A stretch of DNA of 64,000 nucleotides from Limnohabitans sp. T6-5 (GCF_003063315.1 NZ_NERV01000001.1:248001-312000); one strand, 5' to 3'. Counted from the first letter of the stretch, positions 38,274-47,241 are shown. Program-made: numbers and translations. The notes: generated by a model from the letters alone, not told the origin.

Positions 38274-38280
38274 AAGTCAA
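38252..38280 (-). promoter_or_regulatory. badR promoter
   Basis: On the minus strand TTGACT (38280-38275), 17-bp spacer, TATTCC (38257-38252). It overlaps the badH promoter face to face, and its -35 box shares bases with the palindrome at 38278-38287, so one bound repressor could silence both directions. Confidence 0.5.
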
Positions 38281-38303
38281 CATGTTGTCATATGTTCAAC
38301 ATA
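38278..38303. promoter_or_regulatory. Paired palindromes, candidate BadR operator
   Basis: CAACATGTTG (38278-38287) is a perfect palindrome, followed three bases later by TATGTT-C-AACATA (38291-38303). Both contain the half-site AACAT. They cover the badH transcription start and the badR -35 box. MarR proteins bind such symmetrical sites as dimers. Confidence 0.55.
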
Positions 38304-38341
38304 CAGAGTTTCCAAACCACCCCATTCATTCGGAGAAAAAC

Positions 38342-39109
38342 ATGAGAAACCTCAACGGCAAAACAGTGATTGTGACCGGCGGCGGTGGCGGCATCGGCGG
38401 CGCCACCTGCCGACGCTTTGCCACTGAAGGCGCCAAAGTCGCGGTGTTCGACATGAACCTGGCTGGCGCCCAGAAGGTGGCTGACGACATCCAGGCTGCA
38501 GGTGGCACAGCCGCCGCTTTCGAATGCAACATCACCGACCGCGCCCAAGTCGACGCTGCCGTGGCTGCTGCTGAAGCGCAACTGGGCCCGATCGACATTT
38601 TGGTCAACAACGCAGGCTGGGACATCTTCAAGCCCTTCACCAAGACCGTGCCCGCCGAGTGGGACAAGCTGATCGCCATCAACCTCACAGGCGCGCTGCA
38701 CATGCACCACGCGGTGCTGCCCGGCATGGTGGCGCGTGGCGGCGGCCGCATCGTCAACATCGCGTCGGACGCAGCCCGTGGTGGCTCGTCTGGTGAAGCC
38801 GTCTATGCCGCTTGCAAGGGCGGCCTGGTCGCCTTGTCCAAAACGCTGGCACGCGAGCACGCCCGCCACAACATCACCGTCAATGTGGTCTGCCCCGGCC
38901 CAACCGACACCGCCTTGCTGGCCGGTTTTGCCGAAGGCGCAGCCAACCCCGAAAAACTGATGGACGCCTTCAAGAAGGCCATCCCGCTGGGCCGCATTGG
39001 CCAGCCCGATGACTTGGCCGGTGCCATCGTCTTCCTGAGCAGCGACGACGCCTCCTTCATCACCGGCCAAGTCATCAGCGTGTCTGGTGGCTTGACCATG
39101 CACGGCTGA
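38342..39109 (+). CDS. badH: 2-hydroxycyclohexanecarboxyl-CoA dehydrogenase (SDR)
   Basis: A 255-residue short-chain dehydrogenase. It shows the NAD-binding loop TGGGGGIGG, NNAGWD, the catalytic S-Y-K set (IASDAARGG, then YAACK) and the ending ISVSGGLTMHG. BadH oxidises 2-hydroxycyclohexane-1-carboxyl-CoA to the 2-keto compound with NAD+ in the cytoplasm. Sequence alone would allow many SDR substrates; the call depends on the adjoining BadI-like hydrolase, acyl-CoA dehydrogenase, CoA ligase, hydratase and divergent MarR gene. It is the first gene of the operon, with GGAGA ahead of the ATG. Confidence 0.82.
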   Translation: MRNLNGKTVIVTGGGGGIGGATCRRFATEGAKVAVFDMNLAGAQKVADDIQAAGGTAAAFECNITDRAQVDAAVAAAEAQLGPIDILVNNAGWDIFKPFTKTVPAEWDKLIAINLTGALHMHHAVLPGMVARGGGRIVNIASDAARGGSSGEAVYAACKGGLVALSKTLAREHARHNITVNVVCPGPTDTALLAGFAEGAANPEKLMDAFKKAIPLGRIGQPDDLAGAIVFLSSDDASFITGQVISVSGGLTMHG

Positions 39110-39141
39110 TTGGCCGACCTCAAACTTTTTTGGAGCATCCC

Positions 39142-39924
39142 ATGCAATTCGAAGACATCCTGTACGAAAACCGCAACGGCGTGGCCTGGATCACGATCAA
39201 CCGCCCCGAGAAAATGAACGCGTTTCGCGGCACCACCTGCGACGAAATCATCAAGGCCCTGAACAAAGCCGGTTACGACCGCGACATTGGCTGCATCGTG
39301 TTGGCCGGAGCCGGTGAACGTGCTTTCTGCACAGGCGGCGACCAGTCGGCCCATGACGGCAACTACGACGGCCGCGGCACCATTGGCTTGCCCATGGAAG
39401 AGCTGCACACCGCCATCCGCGATGTGCCCAAGCCCGTGATCGCCCGCGTGCAGGGCTTTGCGATCGGTGGCGGCAACGTGCTGTGCACGATCTGCGACCT
39501 GACCATTTGCTCTGACAAAGCCATCTTCGGCCAGGTCGGCCCCAAGATGGGTTCGGTCGACCCGGGCTATGGCACCGCCTTTTTGGCCCGTGTGGTCGGC
39601 GAGAAAAAAGCCCGCGAAATCTGGTACCTCAACAAGCGCTACTCCGGCCAGGAAGCCGTGGACATGGGCTTGGCCAACATCTGCGTGCCGCACGAGCAGC
39701 TCGACGCCACCGTGCAGGAATGGGCCGAGACCATCTGCGAGCGAAGCCCCACAGCGATCGCCATTGCCAAGCGCAGCTTCAACATGGACACCGCGCACCA
39801 GTCGGGCATCGCGGGCATGGGCATGTACGCACTCAAGCTGTACTACGACACCGAAGAGTCTCGTGAGGGCGTGAAGGCTTTGCAGGAAAAGCGCAAGCCC
39901 GAGTTCCGCAAGTACGCCAAATAA
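39142..39924 (+). CDS. badI: 2-ketocyclohexanecarboxyl-CoA hydrolase (ring opening)
   Basis: A 260-residue crotonase-family protein close to the MenB/BadI branch. BadI opens the ring of 2-ketocyclohexanecarboxyl-CoA by adding water, giving pimelyl-CoA. The MenB-like marks are FCTGGDQSAHDG, GFAIGGGNVLCTICDLTICS and MGSVDPGYGTAFLARVVG; the two catalytic glutamates of ordinary enoyl-CoA hydratases are missing, as expected for this branch. The ATG at 39142 has GGAG seven bases upstream; a TTG at 39130 is in frame but less likely. The gene lies 32 bp after badH. Confidence 0.87.
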   Translation: MQFEDILYENRNGVAWITINRPEKMNAFRGTTCDEIIKALNKAGYDRDIGCIVLAGAGERAFCTGGDQSAHDGNYDGRGTIGLPMEELHTAIRDVPKPVIARVQGFAIGGGNVLCTICDLTICSDKAIFGQVGPKMGSVDPGYGTAFLARVVGEKKAREIWYLNKRYSGQEAVDMGLANICVPHEQLDATVQEWAETICERSPTAIAIAKRSFNMDTAHQSGIAGMGMYALKLYYDTEESREGVKALQEKRKPEFRKYAK

Positions 39925-39946
39925 ACGCTCAGACAGAGAAGTCAAG

Positions 39947-41104
39947 ATGAATCCGAATCCGTACATCAACGAAGACCTGCAGGCACTGGCCGAGACGGTG
40001 CGCCGCTTTGCCGATGAAAAAATCAAGCCCGGCTTTCTGGAGCGCGACAAGACGCGCGAGTTTGACCGCGCCTTGCTGCGCGAGATGGGCGAGTTGGGCT
40101 TCATCTGCCCCGAAGTGCCCGAAGCGTTCGGTGGCCTGGGCATGGGTTGCGTGGCCGCAGGCGTGATCCATGAGGAAATCGCCCGCGCCGACCTGAGCTT
40201 TTCTTACCTGAACCTGCTGGCCTCGCTCAACAGCCAGATCCTTTACAAGTACGGCAATCCCGAAGTGGTGCGCCCCTGGCTCGACAAGATCCGCGAAGGT
40301 CGCGCCATTTGCGCGATTGCCCTGACCGAGCCGCGTGGCGGCTCGGATGCGGCCAACCTGCGTTTGCGGGTGGAGCGCGACGGCGACTTCTACGTCATCA
40401 ACGGCGAGAAAACATCCATCTCGGCCGCTGACCAGGCCGACATCACCGTGGTGTTTGGCCGCACCGGCAAGCCCGAAGACGGCGCGCACGGCGTGACCGC
40501 ACTGTTGGTGCCCATGGACACCCCGGGCCTGACGACCAGCCGCTTTGACTGCCACGGCCAGCGCTCGATCGGCCGCGGCTCCATCTTTTTCGAAAACGTG
40601 CGCGTGCCCGTCAGTCACCGCTTGGGGGACGAAAACAAGGGCTTTGTTCAGGTCATGCACGGTTTTGACTACTCGCGCTCGCTGATTGGTCTGCAGTGCC
40701 TGGCTGTGGCGCGCGCAGCCCTCGATGAAACCTGGGAGTACATCACCCAGCGCCAGGCCTTTGGCCAGCCGCTGTCGGCCTTCCAGGGTGTGACGCACCC
40801 TCTGGCGCAATACGACACCGAAGTCGAAGGTGCGCGACTGGTTTGCCTGCAAGGCCTGTGGCTCAAGGACCAGGGCCTGCCGCATTCGGCTGAAGCCGGC
40901 ATGGCCAAGTGGTGGGGACCCAAGCTGGCCTACGACGTGATCCACCAGTGCCTGCTGTGCTTTGGCCACGGCGGCTACGACCGGGGCCTGATGGAGCAAC
41001 GCCTGCGAGATGTGCTGGGCTTCCAGATCGGGGACGGCACAGCCCAGATCATGAAAACCATCATTGCGCGCACCCGTGCGGGGCGCAAGAACGTGCCTGC
41101 CTGA
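39947..41104 (+). CDS. aliB: Cyclohexanecarboxyl-CoA dehydrogenase (acyl-CoA dehydrogenase family)
   Basis: A 385-residue FAD-dependent acyl-CoA dehydrogenase of normal length. It has the flavin-binding segment CAIALTEPRGGSDAANL, the CHGQRSIGRGSI stretch and the C-terminal GHGGYDRGLMEQRLRDV helix. In the position of the usual catalytic Glu (the Y-E-G-T motif) it reads GDGTAQIM, with D363 as candidate base. In the pathway it makes cyclohex-1-ene-1-carboxyl-CoA and passes electrons to ETF, which is not encoded here. It follows badI by 22 bp. Confidence 0.82.
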   Translation: MNPNPYINEDLQALAETVRRFADEKIKPGFLERDKTREFDRALLREMGELGFICPEVPEAFGGLGMGCVAAGVIHEEIARADLSFSYLNLLASLNSQILYKYGNPEVVRPWLDKIREGRAICAIALTEPRGGSDAANLRLRVERDGDFYVINGEKTSISAADQADITVVFGRTGKPEDGAHGVTALLVPMDTPGLTTSRFDCHGQRSIGRGSIFFENVRVPVSHRLGDENKGFVQVMHGFDYSRSLIGLQCLAVARAALDETWEYITQRQAFGQPLSAFQGVTHPLAQYDTEVEGARLVCLQGLWLKDQGLPHSAEAGMAKWWGPKLAYDVIHQCLLCFGHGGYDRGLMEQRLRDVLGFQIGDGTAQIMKTIIARTRAGRKNVPA

Positions 41105-41147
41105 GTACCCCCAAAACAAAAATATTTCACCCCCCAAGGAGACAAAC

Positions 41148-42803
41148 ATGGAATTCGATGCCGTTTTATTGCCTGCACGCCGTGCCCGCATGATCGAACA
41201 AGGCTTTTGGCATGACCGCACCATCAACGGTGAACTCGACGCCTGCCTGGCCGCCTGTCCCGACAAACTGGCCCTGACCGCCTACCGCGTGGAAGCGGGT
41301 GATGCGCGCCGCTTCACCTACCGCGAACTGTCACAAATGGCCGACCGCATCGCGGTGGGCCTGACGCGCCTGGGTGTGCAAAAGAACGACATCGTGGCCT
41401 GCCAGTTGCCCAACTGGTGGCAGTTCACCCTGACCTATCTGGCGTGCTCGCGCATCGGCGCGGTCATCAACCCGCTGATGCACATCTTCCGCGAGCGCGA
41501 ACTGAACTTCATGCTCAAACACGGCGAAGCCAAGGTCATCATCGCGCCCAAAACCTTCCGGGGATTTGATTTCGAGCAGATGATCACCGCCATCCAGCCA
41601 GGCCTGCCCGACCTGAAACACATCGTGGTGATCGACGGCCAAGGTGCCAACAGCTTCGAGGCCTTGCTCAGCGGCCCCGAATGGGAAAAGCAAGCCGATG
41701 CGGCCGCCATTTTGAACGCACACCGTCCTGGCCCCGACGACATCACCCAGCTGATCTACACCTCGGGCACCACGGGGGAACCCAAGGGCGTGATGCACTC
41801 GGCCAACACCGTGATGGCCAACATCATTCCTTATGCCCAGCGCCTGCAACTCGATGCCGAAGACGTGGTGCTGATGGCCTCGCCCATGGCCCACCAAACC
41901 GGCTTCATGTACGGCCTGATGATGCCCATCATGCTCAAGGCCAGCGCTGTGCTGCAAGACATCTGGGAGCCCAAGAAGGCGGTACAGATCATCAACGATG
42001 AAAAGGCCAGCTTCACCATGGCCTCCACCCCTTTCCTGGCTGACCTGACCAAGGGCGTGGCCGACAGCAATACGCCCGTGCCCTCACTCAAGACCTTCCT
42101 GTGCGCCGGTGCACCCATTCCCGGCCCGCTGGTGGAGCAGGCCCGCGCTGCGCTCGGCACCAAGATCGTGTCCGCCTGGGGCATGAGCGAAAACGGTGCA
42201 GTCACCCTCATCGAGCTGAACGACCCTGACGAACGCGCTTTCACCACCGATGGTGTGGCTTTGCCCGGCGTGGAGCTCAAAGTGGTGGAGGTCGACGCCT
42301 CCGGCCCCGCCTTGCCTGCAGGCACACCCGGCAAGTTGTATGTGCGCTCGTGCTCCAACTTTGGCGGCTACCTCAAGCGACAGCACCTGAACGGCACCGA
42401 TGCCGAAGGCTGGTTCGATACCGGCGACCTGGCGCGCATGGACGCGCAGGGCTACATCCGCATCACCGGTCGCAGCAAGGACGTGATCATCCGTGGCGGC
42501 GAAAACATCCCGGTGGTCGAGATCGAATCGCTGCTGTACCGCCACCCCGCCGTGGCCATGGCGGCCATCGTGGCCTACCCCGACGAGCGCCTGGGCGAAC
42601 GCGCCTGCGCCGTGGTGGTGACCAAGCCCGGCCAAAGCATGGACTTGCCCGAAATCGTGCGTTACCTGAAAGAAAACCAGGTGGCCACGCAGTACATTCC
42701 CGAGCGCCTGCAGCTGCTGGACGCCATGCCCGCGACCCCCTCGGGCAAGATCCAGAAGTTCAAGCTGCGCGAACAACTGCAAGCCATGCTGGCCCAAGGC
42801 TGA
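41148..42803 (+). CDS. aliA: Cyclohexanecarboxylate-CoA ligase (AMP-forming)
   Basis: A 551-residue adenylate-forming acyl-CoA synthetase. The P-loop YTSGTTGEPKG is at 204-214, the WGMSENG adenine motif and WFDTGDLARMD follow, and the C-terminal catalytic Lys lies in PSGKIQKFKLRE. It activates the free acid to its CoA ester with ATP, the entry step of the pathway. The start at 41148 has AAGGAG seven bases upstream; the longer frame overlaps aliB. Ligases of this group also accept other alicyclic or short-chain acids, so the exact substrate is by context. Its stop overlaps the next start (TGATG). Confidence 0.83.
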   Translation: MEFDAVLLPARRARMIEQGFWHDRTINGELDACLAACPDKLALTAYRVEAGDARRFTYRELSQMADRIAVGLTRLGVQKNDIVACQLPNWWQFTLTYLACSRIGAVINPLMHIFRERELNFMLKHGEAKVIIAPKTFRGFDFEQMITAIQPGLPDLKHIVVIDGQGANSFEALLSGPEWEKQADAAAILNAHRPGPDDITQLIYTSGTTGEPKGVMHSANTVMANIIPYAQRLQLDAEDVVLMASPMAHQTGFMYGLMMPIMLKASAVLQDIWEPKKAVQIINDEKASFTMASTPFLADLTKGVADSNTPVPSLKTFLCAGAPIPGPLVEQARAALGTKIVSAWGMSENGAVTLIELNDPDERAFTTDGVALPGVELKVVEVDASGPALPAGTPGKLYVRSCSNFGGYLKRQHLNGTDAEGWFDTGDLARMDAQGYIRITGRSKDVIIRGGENIPVVEIESLLYRHPAVAMAAIVAYPDERLGERACAVVVTKPGQSMDLPEIVRYLKENQVATQYIPERLQLLDAMPATPSGKIQKFKLREQLQAMLAQG

Positions 42804-43594
42804 TGGTCAACCACACCATGACCGAGCCCACCATCCTGACCGAAACGCATGGCCGCGTAGGCCTGATCCGCCTGAACCGTCCGGCGCAACTGAACGCCCT
42901 CAACGACGAATTGATGGATGCGCTGGGCGCGGCCTTGCTGGCTTTCGATGGCAACGCCGACATCGGGGCCATCCTCATCACCGGCAGTGACAAAGCCTTT
43001 GCCGCTGGGGCCGACATCGCCGTGATGGCAGACTGGTCCTACATGGATGTTTATCAAAGCGGCTTCATCACCCGCAACTGGGAAACCATCCGCCAAGTGC
43101 GCAAACCGGTCATCGCGGCTGTGGCGGGTTATGCCATGGGCGGTGGCTGTGAGTTGGCATTGGCCTGCGACATCATCTTGGCGGCCGAGTCGGCGCAATT
43201 CGCCTTGCCCGAAATCAAGCTGGCCATGCTGCCCGGCGCAGGCGGCACGCAGCGCCTGCCACGCGCAGTCGGCAAAGCCAAGGCCATGGACATGTGCCTG
43301 TCGGCCCGCATGCTGTCGGCGCAAGAAGCGGACCGCTATGGCTTGGTCTCGCGTGTGGTGCCTGACGCGGAACTGCCAACCACCGCATTGAAACTGGCCA
43401 CTCAGATTGCGGGCTACTCATTGCCCGCCCTCATGGCCATCAAGGAATCCGTCAACCGCGCCCACGAAAGTGCCTTGAGCGAAGGCATCTTGTTTGAACG
43501 CCGCGAGCTGCATTCCCGCTTTGCCAGCAGCGACGCGCACGAAGGCATGCAGGCCTTCCTGGACAAACGCAAACCTGTGTTCCAGCACCGTTGA
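42803..43594 (+). CDS. badK: Cyclohex-1-ene-1-carboxyl-CoA hydratase (enoyl-CoA hydratase)
   Basis: A 263-residue crotonase with both catalytic glutamates of true hydratases: E117 (GGGCEL) and E137 (ALPEIKL), followed by PGAGGTQRLPRAVGK. By context it hydrates cyclohex-1-ene-1-carboxyl-CoA to the 2-hydroxy compound, the step that links AliB to BadH, so the operon encodes the whole route to pimelyl-CoA. The ATG at 42803 overlaps the aliA stop; a second in-frame ATG at 42818 could be used. It ends the operon and converges on the AraC-type gene with a 49-bp gap. Confidence 0.8.
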   Translation: MVNHTMTEPTILTETHGRVGLIRLNRPAQLNALNDELMDALGAALLAFDGNADIGAILITGSDKAFAAGADIAVMADWSYMDVYQSGFITRNWETIRQVRKPVIAAVAGYAMGGGCELALACDIILAAESAQFALPEIKLAMLPGAGGTQRLPRAVGKAKAMDMCLSARMLSAQEADRYGLVSRVVPDAELPTTALKLATQIAGYSLPALMAIKESVNRAHESALSEGILFERRELHSRFASSDAHEGMQAFLDKRKPVFQHR

Positions 43595-43643
43595 CGCCAT
43601 GTCTCGGCAACTTCAAACGCACGGCGCCCTTTGGCAAAGGTGC

Positions 43644-44570
43644 TCAGAAATGGGTCTGAAGCTCACTGCCCATTTGTGCCAAAGACTTGGCACGGTAAGC
43701 CTTGGGGGTCATGCCGATGTGTTTGCGAAAGAAGCGGCTGAAATAGGCGTCGTCCTCAAAGCCGAGTTCGGACGCCAATTGCTTGATGGGCAAAGCGGTG
43801 TAAACCAGTTCTCGTTGCGCTTCCTGGATCAAGCGGTCATTCATGACCTGCAGGCTCGATTTGCCCAAGACCTCGCGACACAGGCGCGAGAGTTGCCCGA
43901 CCGTCACGCCGACTTGGTTGGCGTAGCTTTGCAAGGAATGCTCGGTGCGGAAATTCTTGTCGATCAAGCTGCGGAATTTTTCGATTTGCCGCGCCTTGCG
44001 CGAGATGCTGTAGTGGGTTTGGGTGTCCGTCTGATCGGACAATTTGCCAATGCGGTGCACTTGCACCATCAGGGCCAACAACAAAGACGTCCCCGCGGCC
44101 ACTTGGCCTTCCGCAGGTGTGTGCGACTCTTGCTCCAGCGCCAAAAACAAGGGCATGAGCTGGTCGATGTAGCGCATCTCCGACTGCAAGGAGAGCAATC
44201 GCGGCGTGCGTATGGTGTCCAGCAAGGGCGGCATCATCAAGGCAGCCGCCGATTCCAGCGCCTTTTGCATGGCCGTGACCACCGGGCCATTGGTGTCTTT
44301 GGAAAAACGGAACCCGTGCACATGACCCGCCGGGATCAACATCACGCAGGGCGCGTGCAGTGTTTGCTGCACATGCTCAATCTGCACATCCACATGCCCC
44401 TCAGTGAGGTAAAGCACCTGGATGAACGAGTCGTGTCGGTGGGGATGGATCAGCCAGTTGTACAAGGTCGAGCGTTGCGGAATCCATTCGAAATTGAATG
44501 CCACCGATTCTTCATGACGGCTCGAATCGCCATACAGATCGTAATTCGGGATAACCCTAGAAACCGCCAT
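43644..44570 (-). CDS. AraC-family regulator with cupin sensor (PobR/HpaA-like)
   Basis: A 308-residue regulator. The N-terminal half carries a cupin (IHPHRHDSFIQVLYLTEG and VMLIPAGHVHGF), the usual ligand pocket of AraC proteins that sense aromatic acids such as 4-hydroxybenzoate or 4-hydroxyphenylacetate. The C-terminal half has two helix-turn-helix units (about 205-300: VGVTVGQLSRLCREVLGK and LASELGFEDDAYFSRFFRKH). GGAG precedes the ATG at 44570; a longer frame to 44621 is possible. It is divergent from the SDR-flavoprotein-transporter operon and probably activates it. The shared gap has TTCGATCGAA (44605-44614), a palindrome of unknown role. Confidence 0.85.
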   Translation of the reverse strand: MAVSRVIPNYDLYGDSSRHEESVAFNFEWIPQRSTLYNWLIHPHRHDSFIQVLYLTEGHVDVQIEHVQQTLHAPCVMLIPAGHVHGFRFSKDTNGPVVTAMQKALESAAALMMPPLLDTIRTPRLLSLQSEMRYIDQLMPLFLALEQESHTPAEGQVAAGTSLLLALMVQVHRIGKLSDQTDTQTHYSISRKARQIEKFRSLIDKNFRTEHSLQSYANQVGVTVGQLSRLCREVLGKSSLQVMNDRLIQEAQRELVYTALPIKQLASELGFEDDAYFSRFFRKHIGMTPKAYRAKSLAQMGSELQTHF

Positions 44571-44681
44571 TTTCACACTCCAGTTCGCACGAATTGTCCT
44601 GTTCTTCGATCGAATCGTCAAAAAAAAATTAGACCCTCATTCCAACAATCTTTGGCAGAGAACAGGAAAAAGGACATGGTC

Positions 44682-45494
44682 ATGAGTGGAGACAAAAGCT
44701 GGCTTGAGCTGCACGAGCGGGTGTGTGTGGTCACCGGTGCAGCCAGCGGCATCGGCGCATCGGTGGCCCAGCGTTTGACGCAAGTGGGCGCGCGTGTGGC
44801 ACTGCTCGATCGCGATGCACAAGGCTTGCAGCGCATGCACGATCAGCTGCAAGCGCAAGGCGTGCAGACCCTGGCGGTGAACTGCGACATCAGCGATGCG
44901 GCCAGCGTGCAAGCGGCCGCAGAAAAAGTCCAGTCCACATGGGGCACCGCCTACGCACTGATCAACAACGCGGGCCTGCTGCGTTCTGGCGGCTTGGCCG
45001 ATGTGAGCCTGGACGACTGGAACGCCGTGCTGGCGGTCAACCTGACGGGCTACCTGCTCTGCGCCCGCGCCTTCGGTGCGGCCATGCGCGAGGCCGGTGA
45101 AGGCTGCATCGTCAACGTGGCCTCCATCTCGGGCTTGTTCCCACAAAGTCACAGCGGCGCCTACAGTGCCAGCAAGGCCGGCGTGCTGCAGATGTCCCGT
45201 CAGCTGGCTGTCGAATGGGGCCCACATGGCGTGCGCAGCAATGCGATCTGCCCCGGCATGATCCGCACCGCTTTGTCGGCCAAGTTTTACGAAGAGCCTG
45301 GTTTTGAGGCCAAGCGTTCAGCCGTCACCGCCAGCCGCCGCATCGGCGAGCCCCAAGACATCGCCGATGTCGCGATCTTTCTGGCCAGCCCTCGTTCGGG
45401 CTATGTCAACGGCGCCGAGCTCGTTGTCGACGGGGGCATGTCCTGCATGTTGATGGACATGGTGCCGCGTCCTGGCTTCAACCAAACCGCTTGA
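44682..45494 (+). CDS. Short-chain dehydrogenase/reductase
   Basis: A 270-residue classical SDR with TGAASGIGA, NNAGLL and the S-Y-K set (ASISGLFPQ, then YSASK). It is the first gene of an operon with a KstD-like flavoprotein, a second SDR and a Liv-type transporter, divergent from the AraC gene. By context it may oxidise a hydroxycyclohexanecarboxylate to its ketone, the substrate type for the flavoprotein. The start at 44682 is chosen because AAAAAGGA lies 7 nt upstream; the ATG six bases earlier is too close to it. The C-terminus (GGMSCMLMDMVPRPG) resembles that of the SDR at 52664. Confidence 0.8.
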   Translation: MSGDKSWLELHERVCVVTGAASGIGASVAQRLTQVGARVALLDRDAQGLQRMHDQLQAQGVQTLAVNCDISDAASVQAAAEKVQSTWGTAYALINNAGLLRSGGLADVSLDDWNAVLAVNLTGYLLCARAFGAAMREAGEGCIVNVASISGLFPQSHSGAYSASKAGVLQMSRQLAVEWGPHGVRSNAICPGMIRTALSAKFYEEPGFEAKRSAVTASRRIGEPQDIADVAIFLASPRSGYVNGAELVVDGGMSCMLMDMVPRPGFNQTA

Positions 45495-45504
45495 GGAAAC
45501 AAAA

Positions 45505-47205
45505 ATGACAAACTATTTCGAGTGCGATTTGCTGGTGGTGGGCTCGGGCGCTGCAGGCTTGTCTTGCGCCATCACGGCCAAAAAGCGTGGGCTGGATGTG
45601 GTGGTGATCGAGAAAGAACCTGTGTTCGGCGGCACCACCGCCCTGTCCGGTGGCGTGCTCTGGATTCCCCTGAACGCGCATGGCCGCAAGCAAAACTCGC
45701 AAGACACGCTGGATGCAGTGCGCACCTACATGATGCAAGAGACCGGCACTTACTACGACGAAGCGGCGGTCACAGCTTTTCTGGATCAGGGTCCGAAGAT
45801 GGTGGACTTCTTCGAGCGCGAGACCGAGATGAAATTCATCCCCACGCTCTACCCGGACTACCACCCAAACGTGCCTGGCGGCGCGCCGATTGGCCGCTCC
45901 ATCCTGGCGCAGCCTTATGACATCCGTGGTCTGGGCAAAGACATGCCTCGATTGAAGCCCCCGCTCAAGACCATCACCTTCATCGGCATGATGTTCAACT
46001 CGTCCAATGCGGACCTCAAGCATTTTTTCCAATTCACGAAATCACTGACGTCCTTTTTGTACGTGGCCAAACGGCTGGTCAATCACATCAAAGAACTGGC
46101 GCTGTACCAACGCGCCATCAACGTGACCAGCGGCAATGCGCTGGCCGCGCGCCTGGCCAAATCGGCGCTGGACCTGGGCATTCCGATCCTGACCTCGACA
46201 CCGGCCAAACGGGTGCTGACCGAAAACGGCCAAGTGGTTGGCATGGGGGTTGGAGGCGAAAGTGGTGACCGCGAAATCCGCGCACGCCATGGCGTGGTGC
46301 TCGCTTGCGGTGGCTTTCCGCAAGACGTGCAGCGCATCGCCAAGGCTTATCCGCACCTGCAAAGTGGCGGGGAACACCTCTCCCCTACCCCCGAAACCAA
46401 CACCGGTGATGGCGTGCGCATGGCCGAGACTGCAGGCGCCGATGTGGACTTGCGCTTCAAAGATGCAGCCGCCTGGATGCCCGTGTCCAAAGTGCCATTT
46501 GGCAACGGCGAATTTGGTGTGTTTCCCCATTTATTGGACCGTTACAAGCCCGGTGTGATTGGCGTTCTGCGCAACGGCAAGCGCTTCACGAATGAATCGA
46601 ACTCGTACCACGATGTGGGCGTGGCCATGATCGAAGCCTGCAAAGGTCAAAAAGAAACCGTGATGTGGCTGGTCTGTGACAAGACCACCTTGGGCAAATA
46701 CGGGCTGGGCTTCGTCAAACCCGCGCCGATGCCCTTTGGCAAATACATCCGCAATGGTTACCTCTTTGAAGGCAAGACCTTGGCCGATCTGGCCCAGGTC
46801 ACCGGCATCGATGCGGCCGGCCTGGAAGCCACCGTGCGCGAATACAACACCGGTGCTGTCAAAGGTGTGGACGAACAACACGCCCGTGGCACCACCGCCT
46901 TCAACCGCTACCTGGCCGACCCCAACCACCAGCCCAACCCCTGTGTGGCACCGGTTGAAAAAGGTCCGTTCTATGCGGTCAAACTGTTGATGGGCGACCT
47001 CGGCAGCTTCGATGGCATCCAGACCAGCGTGGTGGGTGAGGTCAAGAAAAGCGATGGCTCGGTCATCCCTGGTTTGTACGCCGTCGGCAACGACCGGGCC
47101 AGCATCATGGGTGGTAACTACCCGGCCGCTGGCATCACCCATGGCCCCAACATGGTGTTTGCCTATGTGACGGCCAACCACATCGCCGACAAGGCGGGGG
47201 CCTGA
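45505..47205 (+). CDS. FAD-dependent ketone dehydrogenase, 3-ketosteroid-dehydrogenase-like
   Basis: A 566-residue flavoprotein of the fumarate reductase/KstD family. FAD is held by the N-terminal VVGSGAAGLSCAI loop and GGTTALSGGVLW; the C-terminus has GLYAVGNDRASIMGG. The pair Y539 and G543 (NYPAAG) matches in spacing the Tyr and Gly of 3-ketosteroid dehydrogenases that polarise the ketone oxygen, and a further conserved Tyr lies in NESNSYHD. This favours alpha,beta-desaturation of a cyclic ketone over fumarate reduction. There is no haem domain and no signal peptide, so it is cytoplasmic. Beside SDRs and a ring-acid regulator, 4-oxocyclohexanecarboxylate is an attractive substrate, but this is inference. 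A homologue of similar length lies at 60785-62524. Confidence 0.8.
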   Translation: MTNYFECDLLVVGSGAAGLSCAITAKKRGLDVVVIEKEPVFGGTTALSGGVLWIPLNAHGRKQNSQDTLDAVRTYMMQETGTYYDEAAVTAFLDQGPKMVDFFERETEMKFIPTLYPDYHPNVPGGAPIGRSILAQPYDIRGLGKDMPRLKPPLKTITFIGMMFNSSNADLKHFFQFTKSLTSFLYVAKRLVNHIKELALYQRAINVTSGNALAARLAKSALDLGIPILTSTPAKRVLTENGQVVGMGVGGESGDREIRARHGVVLACGGFPQDVQRIAKAYPHLQSGGEHLSPTPETNTGDGVRMAETAGADVDLRFKDAAAWMPVSKVPFGNGEFGVFPHLLDRYKPGVIGVLRNGKRFTNESNSYHDVGVAMIEACKGQKETVMWLVCDKTTLGKYGLGFVKPAPMPFGKYIRNGYLFEGKTLADLAQVTGIDAAGLEATVREYNTGAVKGVDEQHARGTTAFNRYLADPNHQPNPCVAPVEKGPFYAVKLLMGDLGSFDGIQTSVVGEVKKSDGSVIPGLYAVGNDRASIMGGNYPAAGITHGPNMVFAYVTANHIADKAGA

Positions 47206-47241
47206 AATGAGCCGGCTCACCAAACCGGTATGGAGCGCAGC

